A stretch of DNA of 53,858 nucleotides from Hydrogenophaga sp. Its GTDB lineage: Bacteria > Pseudomonadota > Gammaproteobacteria > Burkholderiales > Burkholderiaceae_C. The number at the start of each line of letters is the position of its first letter. Positions within the stretch are counted from its first letter, which is position 1. Location: the NCBI RefSeq assembly GCF_011772445.1, contig NZ_WVZN01000047.1:58785-112642 (forward strand), written 5' to 3'. The notes under the pieces were generated by a model. That model ran no database searches, was not told the origin of the DNA, and saw only the letters and a program-made list of their open reading frames with translations. Made by a program: the position numbers and the translations under genes. Below, one piece after another: positions 15,936 through 23,511 of the stretch.

Positions 15936-17341
15936 GCCCGGACAAGATCGCCTGCGCCCTGGCCGTTCTGGTCGCCTATGCCCTGCTGTGCGCGGCCTTC
16001 GCCTGGCAGCACCGCCGGCGCCAGGCCGCGGCTCGGCGCCGCGTGGCCGCGCTGCTGCCCGCCACGCCCGGCGTGCCCGCCTGGTGGGTGACCTACGCCA
16101 GCCAGACCGGTCAGGCCGAAGAACTGGCCCTGCAGACCGCGCAGGCCCTGCACACGGCCGGCGTGCCCGTGCGCCTGGCGCCGCTCGACCAACTGAGCCT
16201 GGCCGACCTGCAGCGGGCCGACCGCCTGCTGTGCGTGGCCAGCACCTACGGCGAGGGCGACCCGCCCGACAGCGCCTCGCGCTTCGCGCGCCAGGTCATG
16301 GCCTCGGCCGAAGTGAGCCTGTCGCACCTGCACGTGGGCCTGCTCGCGCTGGGCGACACCACCTACGCGCACTTCTGCGGCTTCGGCCGCGCGCTGGACG
16401 CCTGGCTCACGGCGCGCGGCGCGCAGGCCCTGTTCGATCGCATCGACGTCGACAAGAGCGACCCCGAGGCGCTGCGCCGCTGGCGCCAGCACCTGGCCCA
16501 CCTGGCCGGCACCAGCGACCTGCCCGATTGGGAGGCCCCCGCGCTGCAGCCCTGGCGCCTGCGCGCGCGCCGCCACCTCAACCCCGGCAGCGCGGGCGAG
16601 CCGGTGCACCACCTGGAACTGGTGCCGGTGTCCGGCGAGCTGCCCGACTGGCAGGCCGGCGACCTGGTGCAGGTGGAGGTGCCCGGCGCGCCCGGTGAGC
16701 CGCGCGACTACTCCATCGCCTCGGTGCCGGCCGACGGCGCCGTGCACCTGCTGGTGCGCCGTTCGCGGCGGGCCGATGGCAGCCCGGGCCTGGCGTCCGG
16801 CTGGCTCACCGAGGGCGCGCCGCTCGATGAGACGCTGATGCTGCGCGTGCGGGGTCACGGCGGTTTCCGCATTGGCGACAACGCGCGTCGCCGCCTCATC
16901 CTCATCGGCAACGGCACCGGCCTGGCGGGCCTGCGCGGACACATGCGCGGGCGCCTGGCCGAGGCCGGGCACCTGCCCGATGCGGCCAGCGTGCCGCGCC
17001 CCGATGGCGTGGCGCCGATGTGGCTGCTGTTCGGCGAGCGCCAGTCGGCCTGCGACGCGCACCACCGCGAGGAGATCGAGGCCTGGGCGCACCAGGGCTG
17101 GCTCGGTCGCGTGGACTGGGTCTTCTCGCGCGACCAGGCCGAGCGCCGCTACGTGCAGCACGCGCTGGCCGACGCGGCCGATGCCGTGCGCGAGTGGGTG
17201 GGGCATGGCGCCGCGATCTACGTGTGCGGCAGCCTGGAGGGCATGGCCGGCGAGGTCGATCGCACGCTGCGCGAGACCCTCGGCGAGGAGGCGCTGCAGG
17301 CGCTGGCGGCCGAAGGCCGCTACCGGCGCGACGTGTACTGA
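15932..17341 (+). CDS. Membrane-anchored flavodoxin/FNR-type reductase (CysJ-like)
   Basis: The 469-residue protein has one N-terminal transmembrane helix (about 8-27). A flavodoxin domain follows (TYASQTGQAEELA and ASTYGEGDPPDSA bind FMN), then an FAD-binding domain (RDYSIAS) and an NADPH-binding domain (LIGNGTGLAGLRGHMRGR, YVCGSLEGMA, and the terminal GRYRRDVY typical of CysJ). It would take electrons from NADPH through FAD and FMN on the cytoplasmic side and deliver them to the PepSY membrane protein. The domain order equals sulphite reductase alpha subunits, but no cysI partner is present. It is the last gene of the Fur-box operon. Confidence 0.85.
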   Translation: MSPDKIACALAVLVAYALLCAAFAWQHRRRQAAARRRVAALLPATPGVPAWWVTYASQTGQAEELALQTAQALHTAGVPVRLAPLDQLSLADLQRADRLLCVASTYGEGDPPDSASRFARQVMASAEVSLSHLHVGLLALGDTTYAHFCGFGRALDAWLTARGAQALFDRIDVDKSDPEALRRWRQHLAHLAGTSDLPDWEAPALQPWRLRARRHLNPGSAGEPVHHLELVPVSGELPDWQAGDLVQVEVPGAPGEPRDYSIASVPADGAVHLLVRRSRRADGSPGLASGWLTEGAPLDETLMLRVRGHGGFRIGDNARRRLILIGNGTGLAGLRGHMRGRLAEAGHLPDAASVPRPDGVAPMWLLFGERQSACDAHHREEIEAWAHQGWLGRVDWVFSRDQAERRYVQHALADAADAVREWVGHGAAIYVCGSLEGMAGEVDRTLRETLGEEALQALAAEGRYRRDVY

Positions 17342-17355
17342 GGCTCTGGGCACGG

Positions 17356-17370
17356 CCCGCGATCCGCGGG
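17356..17370 (+). terminator. Small hairpin after the ApbE/reductase operon
   Basis: CCCGCG and CGCGGG pair around a 3-nt loop (ATC), 15 bp after the reductase stop. No T-run follows, so termination is uncertain. It also lies in the short leader of the next gene. Confidence 0.3.
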
Positions 17371-17408
17371 TAGCATGCGGCGCTTTCCCCCACACGGAAG
17401 GCAAGCAC

Positions 17409-18113
17409 ATGGCGACAGGCAAAGTGGCGGTGGTCACCGCGGGTGGCAGTGGCATGGGCGCGGCGGTGGCGCGGCGGCTGGCGGCCGAGGGGTTTCACGT
17501 GGGCGTGCTGTCCTCATCGGGCAAAGGTGAAGCGCTGGCCGAGCAACTGGGCGGCGTGGGCGTCACGGGGTCCAACCAGTCCACCGACGACCTCGCCCGG
17601 CTGGTCGATCGGGTGCTGGCGCGCTGGGGCCGCATCGATGTGCTGGTCAACAGCGCGGGCCACGGGCCGCGCGGGCCCATCCTGGAGATCAGCGACGAGG
17701 ACTGGCACCGGGGCATGGACACCTACCTGATGAACGTGATCCGCCCCACGCGGCTGGTGACGCCGCACATGCAGCGGCAAAAGGGCGGAGCCATCATCAA
17801 CATCTCCACCGCCTGGGCCTTCGAGCCGAGCGAGATGTTCCCGACCTCGGCGGTGTTTCGAGCGGGCCTGGCCTCCTTCACCAAGGTCTTCGCGGACACC
17901 TACGCGGCCGACAACCTGCGCATGAACAACGTGCTGCCGGGCTGGATCGACAGCCTGCCGCCGACCGAGGCGCGGCGCGAGAGCGTGCCGATGCGGCGCT
18001 ACGGCACCAGCGAGGAGATCGCGGCCACGGTGGCGTTTCTGGCCTCGGACGGCGCGGCGTACATCACGGGGCAGAACCTGCGGGTGGATGGCGGCCTGAC
18101 GCGCTCGGTGTGA
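17409..18113 (+). CDS. SDR-fold oxidoreductase with altered catalytic residues
   Basis: The 234-residue Rossmann protein has an N-terminal nucleotide-binding motif (TAGGSGMG, 10-17), the NSAG motif (81-84) and the C-terminal GQNLRVDGG typical of 3-oxoacyl-ACP-reductase-like SDRs. The catalytic Ser is at 133 (NIS), but the YxxxK signature is absent. The aligned region reads FPTSAVFRAGLASF, giving S147 and R151 in place of Tyr and Lys. The rest of the fold is intact, and I recall a betaproteobacterial SDR subgroup with this SxxxR pattern. It may bind a cofactor without classical catalysis, or use another mechanism. It is a single-gene unit ended by the hairpin at 18118-18143. Confidence 0.8.
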   Translation: MATGKVAVVTAGGSGMGAAVARRLAAEGFHVGVLSSSGKGEALAEQLGGVGVTGSNQSTDDLARLVDRVLARWGRIDVLVNSAGHGPRGPILEISDEDWHRGMDTYLMNVIRPTRLVTPHMQRQKGGAIINISTAWAFEPSEMFPTSAVFRAGLASFTKVFADTYAADNLRMNNVLPGWIDSLPPTEARRESVPMRRYGTSEEIAATVAFLASDGAAYITGQNLRVDGGLTRSV

Positions 18114-18115
18114 AA

Positions 18116-18145
18116 CGAAAAAGCCGCGCATCGCGCGGCTTTTGC
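18116..18145. terminator. Bidirectional Rho-independent terminator
   Basis: AGCCGCGC and GCGCGGCT pair around a 3-nt loop. Runs of A on the left and T on the right give a U-tract to both transcripts. It sits between the convergent SDR gene and the iron-binding-protein gene. Confidence 0.85.
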
Positions 18146-18161
18146 TGGGCAGCGGACCGGC

Positions 18162-19211
18162 TTATTTGTAGCCGACGCGGTCCAGCATCTGCTGCACCTT
18201 GGTCAGGTTCTTGGCCACGGCCGCCAGCGGCACGGTCTCCAGCTTGAAGTCGTCGCCGCCCATGGCCTTGAGCGCGGGGTTGTCCAGCTTCACGCCCTTG
18301 GCGGCGGCGAACTCGTTGTTGCCGTCGGCGAAGTACTTCTGCGCCGCGGGGCTGGCCAGGTACTCCATGAAGGCCACCGCGTTGTCGCGGTTCTTGGCGT
18401 GTTTGGCCACGGCCGCGCCAGCGATGTTCACGTGCGTGCCCGACGTGCCCTGGTTCGGGAACACCACCTTCACCTTCTCGGCCACGGCCTTGTCTTCGGG
18501 CTTGTCCGACTTCAGGATGCGGGCCATGTAGTAGCTGTTGGCGATGGCCACGCCGCACTCGCCCGAGGCCACGGCCCGGATCTGGTCGGTGTCACCACCC
18601 TTGGGTGCGCGCGCCTGGTTGTCCACCAGGCCCTTGAGCCAGGCCTCGCCCTTCTGGTCGCCCAGGCGCTCCACCACGGTGGCGAACAGCGACATGTTGT
18701 AGGGGTGCGAACCGGTGCGCGTGCACAGCAGGCCCTTGAGCTTGGGGTCGGCCAGTTGTTCGTAGGTGGCCACGTCCTCGGCCTTCACGCGGGCCGGGTC
18801 GTAGACGATCACGCGGGCGCGGGTGGAGAAGCCGGTCCAGGTCACGCCGTCGGGCGTCGGTGCGGCGCGCAGCGTGGCGGGAATGGTGTCGTCCAGCTTC
18901 TTCGACTTGATCGGCTGGAACAGGCCCTGGGCGTCGGCCGCGGCCATGCGCGCGGCGTCCACCATGAGCACGATGTCGGCCGGGGAAGCCGCGCCCTCGG
19001 CACGCAGGCGCGACACGATGCCGGCGTCGTCCGCTTCCACGCGGTTGATCTTGATGCCGGTGGCCTGGGTGAATCCGTTGTACAGCGCCTCGTCGGTCTG
19101 GTAGTGGCGGGCCGAGTAGATGTTGAGCACCTTCTCTTGCGCCTGCGCGGCGCCGAAAGCCAAGGTGGCGGCGGCCGCCAGGGCCGAGACGATGTAACGG
19201 GTGGTTTTCAT
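18162..19211 (-). CDS. Fe(3+) ABC transporter substrate-binding protein (FutA/FbpA-like)
   Basis: The 349-residue periplasmic protein has a signal peptide (1-24, ...GAAQA). It starts with the class pattern VLNIYSARHYQTDEALY, where the His/Tyr residues are iron ligands in FutA/FbpA. The paired tyrosines in GVAIANSYYMARIL are also conserved ligands. It would bind ferric iron released in the periplasm. No permease or ATPase gene lies nearby, so it is an orphan here and must dock to a transporter elsewhere. A weak Fur-like palindrome (GAATGATTC) overlaps the start of the divergent patatin gene, but I do not consider it proven. Confidence 0.85.
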   Translation of the reverse strand: MKTTRYIVSALAAAATLAFGAAQAQEKVLNIYSARHYQTDEALYNGFTQATGIKINRVEADDAGIVSRLRAEGAASPADIVLMVDAARMAAADAQGLFQPIKSKKLDDTIPATLRAAPTPDGVTWTGFSTRARVIVYDPARVKAEDVATYEQLADPKLKGLLCTRTGSHPYNMSLFATVVERLGDQKGEAWLKGLVDNQARAPKGGDTDQIRAVASGECGVAIANSYYMARILKSDKPEDKAVAEKVKVVFPNQGTSGTHVNIAGAAVAKHAKNRDNAVAFMEYLASPAAQKYFADGNNEFAAAKGVKLDNPALKAMGGDDFKLETVPLAAVAKNLTKVQQMLDRVGYK

Positions 19212-19307
19212 GGTGGTCTCTCGTTTCGGGAAGAGGTTGGCCGCCCCGCGCTTTGGGACAATCCCGCACCCGCTGGACGGCGGCGGTGGATGCTAGCAGA
19301 GACGCGA

Positions 19308-20249
19308 ATGATTCTTAAGCAAATCAATTGGTTCCCGGGACGTCAGGCGTGGCTTTGCGCGCTGATCCTGTTGCTCACGGGCTGTGCCCTCACGCCCCCT
19401 CCGCCGCCCGAGACGGCGCCGCCCGTGGGGGTCACGCCGCCGACGCCGCCCGTGACGCTCACGCGGGCGCCGCGCCTGGGACTGGCGTTGGGCGGCGGCG
19501 CGGCGCGCGGCTTCGCGCATATCGGTGTGATCCAGGAGCTGGAGCGCGTGGGCATCCGCCCCGACCTGCTCACCGGCACCTCGGTCGGCAGCATGGTCGC
19601 CAGCTTCTACGGCAGCGGCATGCCGGGCAAGGAGCTGGAGCGTCTGGCCATGGGCATGCACGAGGCCGAGATCGCCGACTGGTCGCTGCCCATCCTGGGC
19701 CGTGGCCTGCTGCGCGGCGAGGCGCTGACGCGCTACGTGCGCCGCGCCATCGACGGCAAGCTGCTGGAGGACATGGCCTTGCCCGTGGGCGTGCTGGCCA
19801 CCGACCTGCGCACCGGCCGCGGCGTGCTGTTCCGCCGGGGCGATGCCGCGCTTGCGGTGCGCGCCTCCAGTGCCGTGCCGGGCGTGTTCGCGCCGGTGAA
19901 GATCGGCGACACCGAGTACGTCGATGGCGGCCTGACCGCCCCGGTGCCGGTGCGCCAGGCGCGCGAGATGGGCGCGGAGATCGTGCTCGCGGTGGACATC
20001 TCCAGCGTGCCCGAGACCAACAGCGCCAGCGGCAACCTCGAGCTGCTGTTGCAGACCTTCGCCATCATGGGCCAGAGCATCAACCGCCATGAGCTGGCCG
20101 CGGCAGACCTGGTGGTGCAGCCGGTGCTCAACGGCATGAGCGGCGCGGACTTCTCCTCCCGCGAGCGCGCCATCGAGGCCGGGCGCCAGGCCATGCGCGC
20201 GGCCTTGCCGCGACTCAAGGCGCTGCTGGCGATGCGGCGCTCGCTGTAG
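19308..20249 (+). CDS. Patatin-like phospholipase lipoprotein (RssA-like)
   Basis: The 313-residue protein has a lipoprotein signal (LILLLTGC, Cys near residue 26) and a Pro-rich spacer. The patatin domain follows, with the oxyanion loop ALGGGAARGFAHIG, nucleophile elbow GTSVGS and catalytic Asp in VDGGLTAPVPV. The Ser-Asp dyad is intact, so a serine lipase/acylhydrolase anchored to the envelope is expected; substrate is unknown. The last 35 bp overlap the 3' end of the convergent PAP2 gene. Confidence 0.85.
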   Translation: MILKQINWFPGRQAWLCALILLLTGCALTPPPPPETAPPVGVTPPTPPVTLTRAPRLGLALGGGAARGFAHIGVIQELERVGIRPDLLTGTSVGSMVASFYGSGMPGKELERLAMGMHEAEIADWSLPILGRGLLRGEALTRYVRRAIDGKLLEDMALPVGVLATDLRTGRGVLFRRGDAALAVRASSAVPGVFAPVKIGDTEYVDGGLTAPVPVRQAREMGAEIVLAVDISSVPETNSASGNLELLLQTFAIMGQSINRHELAAADLVVQPVLNGMSGADFSSRERAIEAGRQAMRAALPRLKALLAMRRSL

Positions 20250-20973
20250 CGGCGCGGCCCACGGTGGCGCGCCGCTGCGAGCGGATCGACAGCCAGGCGA
20301 ACAGCAGGCCCACGGCGGCGCCGCACGCCACGTCGATGAAGACGTGCTGGCGGATCGCCATCGTGGACCACACGATGGCCAGGCACTGCAGGCCGCTGGC
20401 CCAGCGCGTCCATGGCGGCGCGCCCAGGGCCTGCAGGCGCCAGTGCAGCCAGCAGGCCGCGTGCACCGCCGCGGCCACGTGCAGGGAAGGGCAGGCGTTG
20501 CTGGACGCGTCGATGCCCTTGAGGAAGGCCAGTTGCGGGTAGGCGACCCAGTGGATATCGAACACCGGCGTGCGCGTGGGCCAGATCCAGAAGATGGCCA
20601 GGCACAGCGCGCACATGAGCGCCACCCAGGCGCCATAACGCAGCAGCGAACGAAAGCCCGCCACGAGGCCGGGCGCCACGGACACGTAGACCCAGAGCCA
20701 GCCGTAGGCGTAGACGGCGGCGGGCGTGAACGGTACCCAGTGGTCCGGCGCCATCAGGGGCAGCTCGAACGCCTCGGTGGACGGGTTCTTCAGCACCCAG
20801 AAGTAGGCATGGAAGAACAGCACCATGAAGGCGGTGGTGCCCAGGGCCTTGAGCGGCCACAGGGCGAAAAAGCAATCGACGACCCTGCGTGTCCAGGCCG
20901 GGGGAGGGGAAGGGGTCAAGGCGGCGACACTCCGTTGGCGGGGCCGCGCCACTGTACCCGAGGCCGATGACAT
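20215..20973 (-). CDS. PAP2-superfamily membrane protein (Aur1-like motif variant)
   Basis: The 252-residue inner-membrane protein has about six hydrophobic segments. The second and third phosphatase motifs are seen as CPSLHVAAAV and RQHVFIDVACG, with the catalytic His pair. The first classical motif (KxxxxxxRP) is not found. The SLHV form is that of the PAP2_3 branch that includes inositol-phosphoceramide synthases, so it may act as a phosphatase or a head-group transferase on lipids. The coding end overlaps the patatin gene by 35 bp. It is divergent from the pigment operon. Confidence 0.7.
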   Translation of the reverse strand: MSSASGTVARPRQRSVAALTPSPPPAWTRRVVDCFFALWPLKALGTTAFMVLFFHAYFWVLKNPSTEAFELPLMAPDHWVPFTPAAVYAYGWLWVYVSVAPGLVAGFRSLLRYGAWVALMCALCLAIFWIWPTRTPVFDIHWVAYPQLAFLKGIDASSNACPSLHVAAAVHAACWLHWRLQALGAPPWTRWASGLQCLAIVWSTMAIRQHVFIDVACGAAVGLLFAWLSIRSQRRATVGRAATASAASPAAP

Positions 20974-21019
20974 CCCCCATGCAGGCGGTACGCCCGGGGG
21001 CTCTCGGGGACCCGCTCAC

Positions 21020-21025
21020 TATAAT
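21020..21025 (+). promoter_or_regulatory. Candidate -10 element of the aryl-polyene operon
   Basis: A perfect TATAAT lies 22 bp before the first ACP gene, inside the 74-bp gap to the divergent PAP2 gene. A matching -35 was not found at 16-18 bp. An activator or alternative sigma factor is possible. Confidence 0.45.
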
Positions 21026-21047
21026 TCCGCACTTTTTTCGGGCCCCC

Positions 21048-21287
21048 ATGAACGCCATCGAACTGATCCGCCAGTTTCTCGTCGATCGCCTCGGCGTGGC
21101 CGAAGCCGCCGTGGTGCCCGAAGCCGTGCTGGGCGAACTGGGCGTCGACTCGCTCATGCTCGCGGAACTGATGTTCGAGGCCGAGGACCGGCTGGGCATC
21201 GAGATCTCGTCCGACCAGACGCCCCCGAAGACGGTGGCGGACATGGTGGCCGTCATCGACGCGCTCGCGGCGACCAAGACGGAGTGA
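21048..21287 (+). CDS. Acyl carrier protein 1 of the aryl-polyene cluster
   Basis: This 79-residue ACP is acidic overall. The phosphopantetheine attachment site is S35 in LGVDSLMLAEL, and its helices match the standard four-helix fold. It carries growing polyene intermediates for the ketosynthases in this operon. It is the first gene of a 15-gene run and lies 2 bp before the ketosynthase gene. Two ACPs are usual for aryl-polyene clusters; the division of labour between them is not known here. Confidence 0.88.
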   Translation: MNAIELIRQFLVDRLGVAEAAVVPEAVLGELGVDSLMLAELMFEAEDRLGIEISSDQTPPKTVADMVAVIDALAATKTE

Positions 21288-21289
21288 GC

Positions 21290-22549
21290 ATGGCGCGACA
21301 CCGCGTCGCGATCACCGGCCTGGGACTCGTGAGCCCGTACGGCGGGGATCTCGAGGATTTCTTTCAACGGGTGTGGGCCGGCGAATCGGCCGTGCGCTGG
21401 ATGGTCACCGACGACGAGCCGCGCCCGCTGCGCCTGCCCTACGTGCGCTGCGCGGGCTTCGAGCCCGACCGCGAGCTGGGCAAGCCCCTGGCGTCCATGA
21501 TGGAGCGCTTCTCGCAACTGGGCATGGCCGCGGCCTTCAAGGCCTGGCGCCACGCCGGGCTGGCGGTGAAGGCGGCCGACGATGGCAGCGATCGCGCCAA
21601 CTGGGGTTGCCTGTGGGGCACCGCGTTGGGCGGGCTGGCGGCGCACGAGCGCGGCGCGCGTGAACTCTGGCTCAAGGGGCGCGAGCGCGTCTCGCCGCTG
21701 TCGGTGGTCATGGGCATGAACAACGCGGCCAACGCGCACATCTCCATCCAGCTCGGCCTGGGCGGTGTGAGCAGCAGCCACACCGCCGCCTGCGCGTCCG
21801 CTTCCATGGCCATCGGCGAGGCCTTTCGGCGCGTGCGATCGGGCGAGGCGCAGGTCATGCTCACCGGCGGCTCGGACGTGTGCCATTCGGTCAGCGTGGT
21901 GAAGGCCTGGGAGGCCATGCGTGTGATGGCGCGCGGCGACGAGCACACCTCGCCCAGCGCCTGCCGGCCCTTCGCGTCCGACCGCACCGGCCTCGTGCTC
22001 GGCGAGGGCGGCGCGGCGCTGGTGCTGGAGAACTGGGACCGCGCCGTGGCGCGTGGCGCGCGCATCCACGGCGAGCTCATCGGCTTTGCCACGAATTGCG
22101 ACCACGCCCACATCGCGCGGCCCGACCAGGCCGGCCAGGTGCGCGCGCTGCGCGCGGTGCTCGACGACGCGGGCATCGGCGCGCACGATGTGCACTACGT
22201 CAATGCACACGGAACCGCCACGCCCGAGGGCGATCCCATCGAGGTGCAGTCGCTGTGCGAGGTGTTCGGAGCGCACGCCGCCCGCCTGCCCGTGAGTTCC
22301 ACCAAATCGATGCACGGCCACCTGCTCGGCGCGGCGGGTGCCATCGAGGCCATCGTGACGGCCATGGCCCTGCGCGAGCAGGCGGTGCCGCCAACGGCCC
22401 ATCTGGCGGGCCGGCTCGACCCCGCGTGCGAGGGGGTGGACCATGTGCCACAGGGCCGGCGCGTGAGCGGCATTCGCGTGGCGCTGTCCAACTCCTTCGC
22501 CTTCGGTGGCAGCAACGCCGTGCTGGCGTTCGCGGCCCCGCCTCATTGA
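21290..22549 (+). CDS. Beta-ketoacyl-ACP synthase (FabF-like) of the aryl-polyene cluster
   Basis: The 419-residue thiolase-fold condensing enzyme has a complete triad: C168 (HTAACASAS), H307 (VNAHGTAT) and H344 (KSMHGHLLGAAG). The C-terminal GGSNAVL motif is present. It catalyses decarboxylative condensation of malonyl-ACP in polyene chain building. It lies between the two ACP genes. A second complete ketosynthase and a chain-length-factor-like partner are encoded 9 kb downstream. Which of them makes the aryl-primed chain is unknown. Confidence 0.9.
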   Translation: MARHRVAITGLGLVSPYGGDLEDFFQRVWAGESAVRWMVTDDEPRPLRLPYVRCAGFEPDRELGKPLASMMERFSQLGMAAAFKAWRHAGLAVKAADDGSDRANWGCLWGTALGGLAAHERGARELWLKGRERVSPLSVVMGMNNAANAHISIQLGLGGVSSSHTAACASASMAIGEAFRRVRSGEAQVMLTGGSDVCHSVSVVKAWEAMRVMARGDEHTSPSACRPFASDRTGLVLGEGGAALVLENWDRAVARGARIHGELIGFATNCDHAHIARPDQAGQVRALRAVLDDAGIGAHDVHYVNAHGTATPEGDPIEVQSLCEVFGAHAARLPVSSTKSMHGHLLGAAGAIEAIVTAMALREQAVPPTAHLAGRLDPACEGVDHVPQGRRVSGIRVALSNSFAFGGSNAVLAFAAPPH

Positions 22550-22570
22550 ACTTTCCCCCGGAGCGCCCTC

Positions 22571-22858
22571 ATGCAGGAAGACACCGTCAACCCCGAAGCC
22601 GTGGAGCAACTGCTTCCCGAACTCGTGCAGCTCATCATCGAGGCGCTCAATCTGGAGCTGAGCGCGCAGGACGTCGACGCGGACGCGCCACTGTATGGCG
22701 AGGGCATGGGCCTGGACTCCATCGACATGCTGGAGATCGCCCTGGTCATCTCCAAGCGCTACGGCTTCCAGATGCGCTCGGACAACGAGCACAACCAGAC
22801 GATCTTCGCCAGCCCGCGTTCGCTCGCGGCGCACATCGCGCGTCACCGCACGACATGA
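22571..22858 (+). CDS. Acyl carrier protein 2 of the aryl-polyene cluster
   Basis: This 95-residue carrier has its modification site at S50 in GMGLDSIDMLEIALV, a form close to the ACPs of the xanthomonadin and aryl-polyene systems. It overlaps the next gene by 4 bp and lies 21 bp behind the ketosynthase. Confidence 0.88.
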   Translation: MQEDTVNPEAVEQLLPELVQLIIEALNLELSAQDVDADAPLYGEGMGLDSIDMLEIALVISKRYGFQMRSDNEHNQTIFASPRSLAAHIARHRTT

Positions 22859-23511
22859 ACGTTCTGCGCGCTGCCGCGTCCGCTCTGCTCCTGCTGGGCT
22901 GGGTCGTGGCCTCGCACCTCGGCAGCACCGGACGCGGGCCGGTGGATGGGCACGTCGCGGTGGCGGTGGCGCCATTCCTCGCAGCCATCGCAATCCTGTT
23001 CGCGCGGGTCGCGCGGCCCGCGCTCAAGCTGCTGGCCTGGCTGGCGGTGGGCGCGCTGCTGTGGGGCCTGTGGCCGCTGCTGCGCACGCAGGTGGCCCTG
23101 CTGTATTACCTGCAGCACCTCGGCATTCACCTGGCCCTGGCCGCGCTGTTCGGCGCCAGCCTGCAGGGCGCGGGGGACGCGCTGGTCACGCGGCTGGCGC
23201 GCTTCGTGAGCGAGGGAGATCTCTCGCCGCGTCACGTTCGATACACGCGCCAGGTCACCGCGGTCTGGGCCGTGTTCTTCGTGCTCAACGCCCTGGTGTC
23301 CACGGCCCTGTTCCTGTTCGCGCCGCGCGAGGTCTGGTCGCTGCACGCCAACGTGCTCACCGGGCCGCTGGTGGGCCTGGTGTTCCTGATCGAGGTGCTG
23401 TGCCGGCGCGCCGTGCTGCCGCCGCACGAACGCCCCAGCCTGTCAGCCGTGGTGCGTGCGTGGCGCGCCGTCGGCCAGCACCGCCCGGCGGACCCGCGGA
23501 GCCAGCCATGA
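22855..23511 (+). CDS. Membrane protein of the aryl-polyene cluster (COG4648-like)
   Basis: The 218-residue integral membrane protein has about six hydrophobic segments, including LAALFGASLQGAGDAL and VFFVLNALVSTALFLFA. It has the composition and place (between an ACP and an acyl-CoA-ligase gene) of the COG4648 family found in aryl-polyene clusters; that family name is from memory. No enzymatic motif is evident. It is translationally coupled to both neighbours by 4-bp overlaps and may scaffold pigment assembly or transport at the inner membrane. Confidence 0.65.
   Translation: MNVLRAAASALLLLGWVVASHLGSTGRGPVDGHVAVAVAPFLAAIAILFARVARPALKLLAWLAVGALLWGLWPLLRTQVALLYYLQHLGIHLALAALFGASLQGAGDALVTRLARFVSEGDLSPRHVRYTRQVTAVWAVFFVLNALVSTALFLFAPREVWSLHANVLTGPLVGLVFLIEVLCRRAVLPPHERPSLSAVVRAWRAVGQHRPADPRSQP

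Noticed and set aside
19300..19322. Fur-box-like palindrome (GAATGATTC) at the start of the patatin gene
   Set aside because: It has only short arms and no coherent promoter for the iron-binding-protein gene around it; not reported as a feature.
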